A DNA stretch of 32,265 bases from Kangiellaceae bacterium (GTDB lineage Bacteria > Pseudomonadota > Gammaproteobacteria > Enterobacterales > Kangiellaceae), in contig JADGFG010000033.1 of NCBI GenBank assembly GCA_016743995.1, positions 1 through 32,265 of the forward strand. The letters are read 5' to 3'. The notes under the pieces are model-generated. The model ran no database searches. It was not told where the DNA came from and worked only from the letters and a program-made list of their open reading frames with translations. The translations under genes and the position numbers were made by a program. This document shows, one piece after another, positions 16,240 through 23,404 of this stretch; position 1 is the stretch's first letter; the number at the start of each line of letters is the position of its first letter.

Positions 16240-19200
16240 TTACTCGGGAGATCTTAAAACTCTTATCTGGTTAGTACTTCTGGAAATATACTGTGCAGCA
16301 TATAGCCACTGACCATCTGAGGAGATACCGGCACGGCGTTGACGACCATGGGCAAACAAACTTAATTCCTGTTGGTTAATGGTATCAATGACAGTCACGC
16401 CAATGCCCCATATGGATGCGTAAGCCGTTTTGTTAATCACATCAAGGGTCTGGACTCTGGCAAAGTAACCTGTATTAAATGCCGGCGCCTGCTCCTGACT
16501 TAGATCGTTAGATTTGTATTGATGTATCTTTGCTACACCGCTTCCAGTTCCAATAAACAGGGTGTCATAATTGGTACCGCCTAAAGCGATGGAGCGAGCC
16601 GAAAATCCTTCAATTGCCGGGGTCTGGCTTAATGGTGTTCCATTACCCGCCTGATTATACTGTGCAACCGCTCCGTCGATTGCGACATACACCGACTGTG
16701 CATTACCACTCACTTCAATCGCTGAAGCCGTGTCTGCAACTTTGATGTTATCCATGACTACAACCAGTGCTTCTGGATTGGCGACATTGATAATGACTGC
16801 TTTTCGACTGGTTGTCTGGTCATTGGCTGTCACTTCTACCACGATTGCAACATGTCCATTCACCAGATGACTCAGGCTTTTGATGGTGCCACCAAATTGA
16901 TTGGTGGTTGCAGTTCCAACCAGGTCGGCTTCACCATCAGCAATGGATAAGTCATCAACTTTGTACACCAGCAATGCGCCAGGATAAGTCATATCAGCAG
17001 CGTCTTTTGCACCAGGAGTTGCAATAATCACATAATCATTATTGATAAACTGGGTACCAACAGGACGCGACTCATTAACCACCTTGCCGTCAACAACCTG
17101 ATAAGCATAAATACCTGGAAGTTGCTGGCCCTTTAAGCCTTTTGTATCACTGGTTGGCGTTGTTGTCAGCGCATAAAAAGGGCTATTGTCCGTTTTGCGT
17201 TTGACCAGGTTAAAACCGCCGTAGCCTCGAAAAACCGGAACCGCTCTTGTTCCATCTGGACTCACATCAATGTAGCTGACGTATCCTTCACTAAACTGAC
17301 CGCCTTCCAGCGCGACTCCCTGTTCTGGTAGTGCTTGTGGTGCTTTTCTCACTTTGGTATCAATTGATATTTGATCAGTGAGGTGAATATTTCTAAAGCG
17401 ATAATCGAGTGTTGCGGTTAAGGTGCCTGTTGCATCGCCCGACGGGTCCCGGGTGACAGCACCGAGCTTTTCTGTTTCTGTCGCAGTGACATTAATCGCA
17501 GGGTTAGTGGTTGACCAGCTAATTGTTGAATGGTTACCAGCAGGAATCTCAGTAAACAGAGCGAGATCAGAAACGATTAAATCCATGCTTAATCCATGAT
17601 TAAGATTATCTCTGGTAATATAAGCTTTATCCAGTGCGAGTGCTTTTTCAGGAGTAATAACGTCGCCGATAGTTAGTTTTGACAAGGTTATTCCTTCGGA
17701 ATTAGCGGCAACAATATCGCCATTATTATTGATTGATAGTGCACGTACTCTTGATGAGCTCGGAATTAATTTTTCCATTCTGACTTCTGCGGCTGACAGG
17801 TTAAATAACCAGGTTTCATTCCGGTGGTGACCAGAAATAACTGCGTATTTGCCATTGGGAGAAACCGATGCCGTCTGAATGACTTGATCCGCTTCGACAG
17901 ATAATGGTAGTTCTTTTGTGACTTTCATATTTTCCAGATCAACGACTCTGGCAAAGGCTTTTTCTTTATAGATTAATGCCTGTTTACCCTCATCAAAAAA
18001 GACCAGGTTGTCTATGCCATCACTAATGGTCAGGCTGACTTCTTTTTCGATAGCGTTTGTCGATCGATTAAATTTGTGAAGCTTTGAAAAAGTGACCGGG
18101 TTTGCTTTACTATCACCTTTAGCTAATAAATAAATAGCGTTTCCGTCAGGAGAAAAGTAGGCTGAATCAACATCGATGCTTGCTGGTAGAGTCACGCGCT
18201 CACCCGTTTCGGAAAGGTCGGCGTTAAGAATAATAAAATCTTCCATTACCGGATCTTCAACAAAAATCTTACCATCACCAGCGATGAAAAATTTATCTAC
18301 TGTTTTGCTGATATATCGTTTCGAGTTAGCCGAATCATGGTTATCAGCGATACCTGCGTCGCTAACAGCAACTCGAAACAGACCATAACTGGTATCGAAT
18401 TCATTACCAACGTCGCCTTTTGGTTTCACAGAAACATAAACATAACGACCATCAGCTGATGATTTAATAGACCTTAATTTATGCTCACTAGCGCCACTTA
18501 CAGTGTCTTTTGCAAAACGTGCAGCATCTACGGCTGCAAATAATTTGGTTGATCTGGTTTTTGGGGTATTACCTGAGGTATCAATTACGATGAGCCGGTT
18601 GTGATAATGTGTTCCGGCCACAACCATATTTCTCCCATTTAAAATAGCGACCCCATCAGTTCTTTCGTCGTGGTCAGATAATTCCCAGCTCACTGAGTTT
18701 TCTGTTAAACCAACTTCTTGTTTAACAAAACGTTGAGCTGCTATTTCTTCAGCGCTTACTGAAACGTCAAATTTAGATTTATCGGTGACAATTTTATTAA
18801 TGACCGCACCAATAGCTTTATAGGGGTGAGTTGCAGTGTCGATGGCGATGGCATTTCCCACCGAGGTTAGCCATTTTGCCTGTTCTGCATTAGCCAGCTC
18901 CTGGGTAATCTGCAAGTTAGTCAGGTAATTGGTTGCATTGGTTGAAGATGTGTTGATTGCAGGGTTAAATAATACTTCGTTGTAGACCAGACTGCTGAAT
19001 ACAGAAATTTCTGTACTTGTAGGGGAGGCGGTTAACAGGCCTCCGCTGGTTGCTTCAAATATTGTAGGATGTGTTGTTGACTGAACTGATGTTGGAATTT
19101 TGTTGTCAGTTAAGTCCTGAGAACTGGTTTCTCCAGTATCACACCTGGCATTTAAATTTTGATCAATACAGAGTTTCCCACTAATGACTGTTGGTGCTTT

Positions 19201-19308
19201 TGTCTGTGGAGCAGGAGTGGATTTATCACTTGAACCACAGCCTGATAATGTGCCACCAGACAGCAAGATAGTAATATATAAACTAAGGTTCTTCTTCTTC
19301 ATTTTCAT
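16240..19308 (-). CDS. Large propeller lipoprotein with flavinylation motif
   Basis: A 1022-aa lipoprotein (L-S-G-C lipobox, about Cys23) with AAGGA 9 nt before the ATG. An early cysteine-paired loop, CIDQNLNARCD (about 47-57), matches that of the 631-aa paralogue. Beta-propeller-like repeats fill about residues 220-545 (DGRYVYVSVKPKGD, DGNAIYLLAKGD, NGKYAVISGHH). A bacterial Ig-like domain (about 555-655, STISWSTTNPAI) separates them from a second set of blades (about 670-1020). D268-T-V-S-G-A-S274 matches the ApbE FMN-attachment consensus and sits at the same place as D335-T341 of the paralogue. A Fur-box match overlaps its promoter, so it should be induced by iron starvation. A role in envelope electron transfer or iron handling is inference; no catalytic domain was recognised. 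Confidence 0.82.
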   Translation of the reverse strand: MKMKKKNLSLYITILLSGGTLSGCGSSDKSTPAPQTKAPTVISGKLCIDQNLNARCDTGETSSQDLTDNKIPTSVQSTTHPTIFEATSGGLLTASPTSTEISVFSSLVYNEVLFNPAINTSSTNATNYLTNLQITQELANAEQAKWLTSVGNAIAIDTATHPYKAIGAVINKIVTDKSKFDVSVSAEEIAAQRFVKQEVGLTENSVSWELSDHDERTDGVAILNGRNMVVAGTHYHNRLIVIDTSGNTPKTRSTKLFAAVDAARFAKDTVSGASEHKLRSIKSSADGRYVYVSVKPKGDVGNEFDTSYGLFRVAVSDAGIADNHDSANSKRYISKTVDKFFIAGDGKIFVEDPVMEDFIILNADLSETGERVTLPASIDVDSAYFSPDGNAIYLLAKGDSKANPVTFSKLHKFNRSTNAIEKEVSLTISDGIDNLVFFDEGKQALIYKEKAFARVVDLENMKVTKELPLSVEADQVIQTASVSPNGKYAVISGHHRNETWLFNLSAAEVRMEKLIPSSSRVRALSINNNGDIVAANSEGITLSKLTIGDVITPEKALALDKAYITRDNLNHGLSMDLIVSDLALFTEIPAGNHSTISWSTTNPAINVTATETEKLGAVTRDPSGDATGTLTATLDYRFRNIHLTDQISIDTKVRKAPQALPEQGVALEGGQFSEGYVSYIDVSPDGTRAVPVFRGYGGFNLVKRKTDNSPFYALTTTPTSDTKGLKGQQLPGIYAYQVVDGKVVNESRPVGTQFINNDYVIIATPGAKDAADMTYPGALLVYKVDDLSIADGEADLVGTATTNQFGGTIKSLSHLVNGHVAIVVEVTANDQTTSRKAVIINVANPEALVVVMDNIKVADTASAIEVSGNAQSVYVAIDGAVAQYNQAGNGTPLSQTPAIEGFSARSIALGGTNYDTLFIGTGSGVAKIHQYKSNDLSQEQAPAFNTGYFARVQTLDVINKTAYASIWGIGVTVIDTINQQELSLFAHGRQRRAGISSDGQWLYAAQYISRSTNQIRVLRSPE
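18487..18507 (-). other. Predicted FMN attachment site, D-T-V-S-G-A-S
   Basis: Encodes residues 268-274 of the 1022-aa lipoprotein. Ser274 is the predicted FMN acceptor. The flanking sequence (LFAA...AAR before, SEHKL after) aligns with the LFAS...ARR / TEQVL flanks in the 631-aa paralogue. Confidence 0.72.
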
Positions 19309-19390
19309 CTTTTAGATTCCTTAAACTCTATCATCAATTAAACAAAATGTATTAATTCACGATTGTGGTGTGGATAAACCGCATCAGCTT

Positions 19391-19396
19391 ATTATA
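19391..19396 (-). promoter_or_regulatory. Probable -10 box of the flavinylation cluster
   Basis: On the minus strand this reads TATAAT, a perfect sigma-70 -10 hexamer, 83 bases upstream of the ATG at 19308. The -35 region would fall near 19414-19419; no strong TTGACA is present there, and the Fur box overlaps it. Confidence 0.6.
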
Positions 19397-19416
19397 TCTT
19401 TATCGCAAATGCAAAT

Positions 19417-19435
19417 CTTAATGATCATCATTCTC
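19417..19435. promoter_or_regulatory. Fur box
   Basis: CTTAATGATCATCATTCTC matches the 19-bp Fur consensus GATAATGATAATCATTATC at 15 positions, including the central palindromic AATGAT-ATCATT. It overlaps the expected -35 region of the minus-strand promoter (-10 at 19391-19396), where Fe-Fur would block polymerase. It implies that the 1022-aa gene, and perhaps the downstream cluster, is expressed when iron is scarce. It could also affect a plus-strand transcript towards 19719. Confidence 0.78.
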
Positions 19436-19718
19436 AATTGGAAGGGGGAGTCCATGCTCTTGTTTTTTATCAGGTATGGGTAGCACAAACCCTGATGTGC
19501 TAAGGATGGTGTTTCCAGACTATACTGTGGAATAATAGAAAAATATCGACTGAAAGTTGCTCCTTAAGCATCGCTTTATTACCCGGAACAGCAAAATTTC
19601 CGGGTGATTGACAGTTTGGTTTGGAAGCTGAGTAATAGACGGAACAGGCAAAATCAGATTATTGCTAAAGCAGCTCTCATGTATCGGAATACTCTAAGGT
19701 TAATCAAGGTTAATTAAT

Positions 19719-20018
19719 ATGAAGGGTATCTTACTAGTTTTTCTCTCTGGTTTTATCTTTAATCAGGCCATTAACGCTAATGAACTTGATAAAGCCTCAT
19801 TAATACAGGTTGCGTCGAGCTATGAAGCAATTCAAGCATTAAATAATCAATATGAAGGCAAAAACATCAGTCTCTTTTTTACCCAGTTTGGAAAATCATC
19901 AGTTTCAAACAAGCTTGATGATGGAAGCCAGTATTTTTATGGCGCAGGATTAAATATTACGGTACTGGTAACGACTGATAAATCAGGTATTATACGATTT
20001 GTCAGAGCAATAAAATAA
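19719..20018 (+). CDS. Small secreted protein of unknown function
   Basis: A 99-aa protein with an N-terminal signal peptide (MKGILLVFLSGFIFNQAINA, cleavage near residue 20, before NELDK). The remainder is hydrophilic with mixed helix and strand and no cysteine. It ends in a strand-rich segment (LNITVLVTTDKSGIIRFVRAIK). A short direct repeat, AAGGTTAAT(C/T), twice just upstream supplies the AAGG ribosome binding site. I do not recognise the family. It is probably periplasmic. It is separated from the flavin cluster by the divergent Fur-box region, so shared iron control is possible but not shown. Confidence 0.65.
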   Translation: MKGILLVFLSGFIFNQAINANELDKASLIQVASSYEAIQALNNQYEGKNISLFFTQFGKSSVSNKLDDGSQYFYGAGLNITVLVTTDKSGIIRFVRAIK

Positions 20019-20083
20019 AACTGATAACTTAGCTACTCTTACTATTGACGCTATAACTCTAAAAAGAATAATGGATATTATAA

Positions 20084-20452
20084 ATGATCTCGCATACTAC
20101 GTTAGGCACAAACAATCTTGAGAAAGCTGGCTTATTTTATTCTGAGATACTTAGTTTGATAGGTGGTACTCAAATACATCAATCGGATACGGTGATTTTC
20201 TGGGAGTTTGAAAATTCCAGCCCAAAACTGGCTATTACAGTCCCATTTAATGGTGAGCCAGCAACCCTGGGAAATGGAACAATGGTGGCATTCAGCCTTT
20301 GTAGTACTGATAAAGTAGATGAAGTGTTTGCAATGGCTTTAAAATCCGGTGCAGTCAGTGAAGGGGAGCCCGGAGAAAGAAATGGCGGCGCGTATTATGG
20401 TGCATATTTCAGAGATCTGGATGGAAATAAAATCGCCATATTCTATCGATGA
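20084..20452 (+). CDS. VOC (glyoxalase/bleomycin-resistance) family protein
   Basis: A 122-aa single VOC domain with two beta-alpha-beta-beta-beta modules. It begins SHTTLGTNNLEKAGLFYSEI and ends YFRDLDGNKIAIFYR, the classic start and finish of this family. The N-terminal His4 and a later acidic residue near the end are typical metal-ligand positions. VOC proteins include glyoxalases, dioxygenases and drug-binding proteins, so the reaction cannot be told from sequence alone. The ribosome binding site is weak (GGA about 11 nt upstream). It lies 65 nt after the preceding small secreted-protein gene and has no clear functional link to it. Confidence 0.88.
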   Translation: MISHTTLGTNNLEKAGLFYSEILSLIGGTQIHQSDTVIFWEFENSSPKLAITVPFNGEPATLGNGTMVAFSLCSTDKVDEVFAMALKSGAVSEGEPGERNGGAYYGAYFRDLDGNKIAIFYR

Positions 20453-20676
20453 TAGCAAGTAAAAAAAAGAGAGTTATTAATTTGAAGACAATCGGTATGT
20501 CAGGTGGTATGAGTTTGGGGCATAGGCTGTTATGTCGGGATGCTCTGAAATAGCGCTGCTAATTCAGCAAATACATACGGCCATGTCCTTATATGACACA
20601 ACAGCAATTTATGCTGTACTCCCTTACAATAAAGAAGAAATGTCCAGATCAGTACAAGCTGGTTTATCTTATAATT

Positions 20677-20931
20677 TTATTTGCTGTTTTTTATATGTGC
20701 GTCATTTATTTTCTTTACATTTTGTGCTTTCGTTGCTTCTGGAATATGTGACATCTGATGAAACATATTTCTTAATTTAATCGACTGGTCATTTGCTTTG
20801 AGATGCTTTTTGATTTCATCATGGGAGGCTCCATCATCGCACTTTTTGCTGCCCAATGTTTTATTTTGTGTTGAGCTGCTATTATCAGAGAATGTAGGTG
20901 CTATATTACTATTTATACTAGAACTATTCAT
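20677..20931 (-). CDS. Possible small hydrophilic protein
   Basis: An 84-aa open frame with an ATG start preceded by an AGGT about 8 nt upstream. The N-terminus is Ser/Asn-rich and the C-terminal half is lysine-rich and likely helical (about residues 36-80, DEIKKHLKAN...). Its composition is protein-like, and it is more convincing than the overlapping plus-strand frame at 20532-20780. I recognise no family. It stands alone, convergent with the VOC gene, and no terminator or promoter was identified. It should be treated as a hypothesis. Confidence 0.4.
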   Translation of the reverse strand: MNSSSINSNIAPTFSDNSSSTQNKTLGSKKCDDGASHDEIKKHLKANDQSIKLRNMFHQMSHIPEATKAQNVKKINDAHIKNSK

Positions 20932-21406
20932 TTTGCTACCTGCTTTTTAAAAGGAACAACGACATTCTGAGTAAATGTTGAGTTAAAAACAAGCAGGTAG
21001 ATGTAAGGAATCGTAAAACATGTTGAGCAGAGCTGTAGACGTACATGGTTCAGAACAGCAGAACGTTTGATTAACAGTTCCAAAGTATCAGGTGATAATA
21101 GTCTGTTATTAATGCATGGTAATCATGGGGGCTGGAGGCTTGGGAACTGGAGGACAGTCATATTGTTGTTTGTCAGGTGGCTCAACTGGCAATACAGAAG
21201 AACTAGAATAATAATCTGCTAATTAATAAAGCATTCTTATTTTATCTTGCTTGTATCAGATAGTCTTATCAGTGATTACTAGTTTATTAAATGTGAAAAA
21301 AACTGTAAGCTGATGCATAAATTTAATCATTATGATTGACGAGCTTACACTCAAATTTTTATGGCGTTGATAGCTATCGATAAATAAACATATTACGGAG
21401 ACCAGA
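20932..21406. other. Intergenic region, nothing recognised
   Basis: About 475 bp with no convincing ORF, RNA or inverted repeat. It must contain the promoter for the 111-aa secreted-protein gene, but I could not identify it. Confidence 0.5.
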
Positions 21407-21742
21407 ATGTATAAAATACTTTTTATCTTACTATTTTCATCTAATACGGCTTTTGCAGGTAATGTACAGGGGACTGGAACCATTAAGAATGTTTATTTTC
21501 ACTCAAAGGATTCTGTGCTTGCCGCCGACTGGAAAGGAATGCTTCAGGTTGAGCTTAATTCATTGAGCTGGAATGTTCAAACGGATTGTAATACCCAATA
21601 TGTCGCTGTTCGTGAAAAAGACACCCATCTGGTATCCGCTATACTGGCTTCTAAAATGGGAAATAAGTCGATTACAGTTTATGCCAATGATAATTTAAAG
21701 GCAAGTGGCTCTTATTGTTTTTTACGGGCTGTAGGTATCTGA
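21407..21742 (+). CDS. Small secreted beta-rich protein
   Basis: A 111-aa protein with a signal peptide (MYKILFILLFSSNTAFA, cleavage before GNVQG) and a clear GGAG 7-8 nt before the ATG. The mature part of about 94 residues is beta-rich with two cysteines (about residues 61 and 104) that probably form a disulphide. The pattern is G-x-I-x-x-V-Y ... C ... SAILASKMGNKSITVYA ... YCFLRAVGI. I associate the AxxxG(N/K)xxxxxY...CxxRxxG ending with small secreted hypothetical proteins common in marine Gammaproteobacteria, but I know no function. It is followed, after 80 nt, by a ClbS/DfsB-family gene without apparent link. Confidence 0.75.
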   Translation: MYKILFILLFSSNTAFAGNVQGTGTIKNVYFHSKDSVLAADWKGMLQVELNSLSWNVQTDCNTQYVAVREKDTHLVSAILASKMGNKSITVYANDNLKASGSYCFLRAVGI

Positions 21743-21822
21743 TATCAGGCTATCGCTCAAGGGCATATAAAATCTAAATAACGATTAAAAATAAGTCGAT
21801 TAACTAATTTTTAAGAGGCGTA

Positions 21823-22368
21823 ATGATGGCAAGGCCAACTACAAAAAAAACTCTGATCGAAGCAGCCAATGGCAACTTTGAAATGCTGTGGACAGTGGTT
21901 GACTCAATGAGCAATAAAGCTTTAACCACTGAGTTTAATTTTTCTGCTGATTTAAAGAAAAAAGAAGCCCACTGGAAGCGAGATAAAAATCTTCGAGATG
22001 TATTGATTCATCTTTATGAATGGCATCAATTACTCTTAAACTGGATTAAAGCTAACATGACGGGAAACAAATCAGATTTTCTCCCAGAGCCTTATAACTG
22101 GAAAACCTATGGCGATATGAATGTTGAGTTCTGGAAGAGACACCAGAGTACCCGGTTAGACAAGTCAAAAAAAAGTTTGAAAGCGAGTCATGAAAAGGTA
22201 TTAGCGTTAATACAGACTTTTTCTAGCGATGAGCTTTTTATCAAAAAACACTACAACTGGACCGGTACAACCTCTCTGGGCAGTTACTGCATTTCTGCGA
22301 CGTCCAGTCATTATGACTGGGCGATAAAAAAAATGCGCGCACATATGAGAAATGTGAGTAGTCAATAG
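21823..22368 (+). CDS. ClbS/DfsB-family four-helix protein
   Basis: A 181-aa soluble, mainly helical protein. The start (MARPTTKKTLIEAANGNFEMLW), the DVLIHLYEWHQLLLNW segment (about residues 65-80), the YNWKTYGDMN segment and the final ATSSHYDWAIKKMRAH are typical of the ClbS/DfsB (DUF1706) family. ClbS itself is a colibactin self-resistance hydrolase, but most relatives are uncharacterised DinB-like proteins. There are two possible starts, ATG 21823 and the adjacent ATG 21826; AGAGGCG lies just upstream, and the family's usual MARPTT start favours the second. It is convergent with the GFA-family gene. No polyketide genotoxin genes are visible nearby. Confidence 0.88.
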   Translation: MMARPTTKKTLIEAANGNFEMLWTVVDSMSNKALTTEFNFSADLKKKEAHWKRDKNLRDVLIHLYEWHQLLLNWIKANMTGNKSDFLPEPYNWKTYGDMNVEFWKRHQSTRLDKSKKSLKASHEKVLALIQTFSSDELFIKKHYNWTGTTSLGSYCISATSSHYDWAIKKMRAHMRNVSSQ

Positions 22369-22396
22369 CTTTGCTGATGGAATTATCTGGAAAGCC

Positions 22397-22834
22397 TTAT
22401 TGTTTAAATTCATCTGGCACGGGAGGCTGTCCTGTATGGCACGGAAGTTTATCGGTGATTTCGTGCCAGCTAGCCTTTTGCCCCGTGAACGCATGACGAA
22501 ACTCTTTTGTTTCCGGGTCGGTATCTAACGTACCAGCCAGTAAGATAATGAAATTAGTGTTTTCAATTTCTACAGGAACTGGTGAGCCACAATTTTTACA
22601 GAATGCTCTTTTATAAACTGGTGGTTCATTTAATACTGGAGCAGTATATTCATTAATCAACTCAATACCGCTCTTCCAGCTAAAGCCCTCTTTTGAAGTT
22701 AGTAGTTCAGGCGCATAGGCTCCCCCTGTTGCTTTTCGGCAACGTATCGCATGGCATTTTTGAATGGGGGTAACAGTACCGCTTATTTCAAATTGAACGC
22801 CATTACATAAACAACTGCCTGTAATTGTTTTCAA
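22397..22834 (-). CDS. GFA-family zinc protein
   Basis: A 145-aa protein of the GFA (glutathione-dependent formaldehyde-activating enzyme-like) family. Zinc-binding cysteines appear as GSCLCNGVQFEI (CxC, about residues 8-10), KCHAIRCRKATGG (about 27-38) and FCKNCGSPV (CxxC, about 78-81). The usual second motif is CHCxxCR; here it reads CHAIRC, so one expected cysteine is missing. The start is TTG at 22834 with GGAG 9 nt upstream; no ATG start fits. Family members are mostly of unknown function, and a role in formaldehyde metabolism should not be assumed. It stands alone between a convergent ClbS-like gene and a repeat-bearing intergenic region. Confidence 0.85.
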   Translation of the reverse strand: MKTITGSCLCNGVQFEISGTVTPIQKCHAIRCRKATGGAYAPELLTSKEGFSWKSGIELINEYTAPVLNEPPVYKRAFCKNCGSPVPVEIENTNFIILLAGTLDTDPETKEFRHAFTGQKASWHEITDKLPCHTGQPPVPDEFKQ

Positions 22835-22874
22835 ATTTTCAATCTCCAGTGAGTTTCAAGGTTAAATTTTATGC

Positions 22875-22928
22875 GTCAGGCTAGTGCCTGTGGTCAGGTC
22901 AGTACGAGTCGTCAGGTAAGTACCAATC
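22875..22928. repeat. Three imperfect 18-bp tandem repeats
   Basis: Units at 22875-22892, 22893-22910 and 22911-22928, each starting GTCAGG, for example GTCAGGTCAGTACGAGTC and GTCAGGTAAGTACCAATC, and followed by a further GTC. They lie upstream of the TTG start of the GFA-family gene and could include part of its promoter. Confidence 0.8.
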
Positions 22929-23034
22929 GTCTACAGGAGCCTCCGATACTCAGGTTACCGGAAAACAACGCAGTATGATTCACAATTTTGTCTGATATTT
23001 ACTTGTTAACGCTCTTAATCGTAGTATAAGTCAT

Positions 23035-23286
23035 TTGAGGGTATTTGAATCTATTCATGATGAGTTATTGATATTATGGGATGGCAATGAGGTTTACGGT
23101 GATTATGTAAAACAGCCATGTAACAGCATTGTAACGGAAAGCTTTTCTACACGTCTTTCACAAACCTGTTTTAGAGAAATATCAGAGCAACCAATCGTTA
23201 ATTTTGAATTGAATGCCAGTTATTTCGGGTATCAATCAGCGCTATTGATAATAAATAACGCTTCCGTTTTATTAAAAGACTTTTAG
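23035..23286 (+). CDS. Doubtful 83-aa ORF
   Basis: An open frame starting at TTG, with no visible Shine-Dalgarno sequence and no recognisable family. The composition is plausible for a small soluble protein, but support is weak. It may be chance. Confidence 0.2.
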   Translation: MRVFESIHDELLILWDGNEVYGDYVKQPCNSIVTESFSTRLSQTCFREISEQPIVNFELNASYFGYQSALLIINNASVLLKDF

Positions 23287-23404
23287 TAGTTTTTGATGGT
23301 GAGCATATAATGAGACGTTTTAATGGAGTAAAAAGCTGGCTTTTACTGATGCTTTAGTAGTGGCCAAATATCTTTATTGTGTATCTCTCATCAGATTTAT
23401 AAAA

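Larger units (their letters stand above)
19309..19718. other. Divergent intergenic region with Fur box and hairpins
   Basis: A 410-bp region between the minus-strand flavin cluster and the plus-strand 99-aa gene. Besides the promoter and Fur box it holds two inverted repeats: TAGCACA/TGTGCTA (19481-19487, 19496-19502) and ACCCGGAA/TTCCGGGT (19581-19588, 19598-19605). A competing ATCAGG/CCTGAT pairing (19469-19474, 19491-19496) overlaps the first. No T tract follows these, so they are not standard terminators. No small ORF was recognised. Confidence 0.5.
22835..23404. other. Intergenic region with 18-bp repeats and a doubtful ORF
   Basis: It contains three imperfect 18-bp tandem repeats at 22875-22928 and a TTG-initiated 83-aa frame at 23035-23286 with no clear ribosome binding site. 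A weak AGTAAAA/TTTTACT hairpin (23327-23333, 23341-23347) near the end of the ABC transporter gene lacks a proper U tract. Nothing else was recognised. Confidence 0.5.

Noticed and set aside
19581..19605. Terminator for a Fur-regulated small RNA
   Set aside because: The stem is clear but is not followed by a T tract on either strand, and no promoter for such an RNA could be defined.
20532..20780. 82-aa plus-strand ORF after the VOC gene
   Set aside because: Odd hydrophobic and cysteine-rich composition with no ribosome binding site; the opposite-strand frame at 20677-20931 looks more protein-like.
21823..22368. Colibactin-type self-resistance gene implying a genotoxin cluster
   Set aside because: ClbS/DfsB-family proteins are common outside such clusters and no pks-like genes lie nearby.
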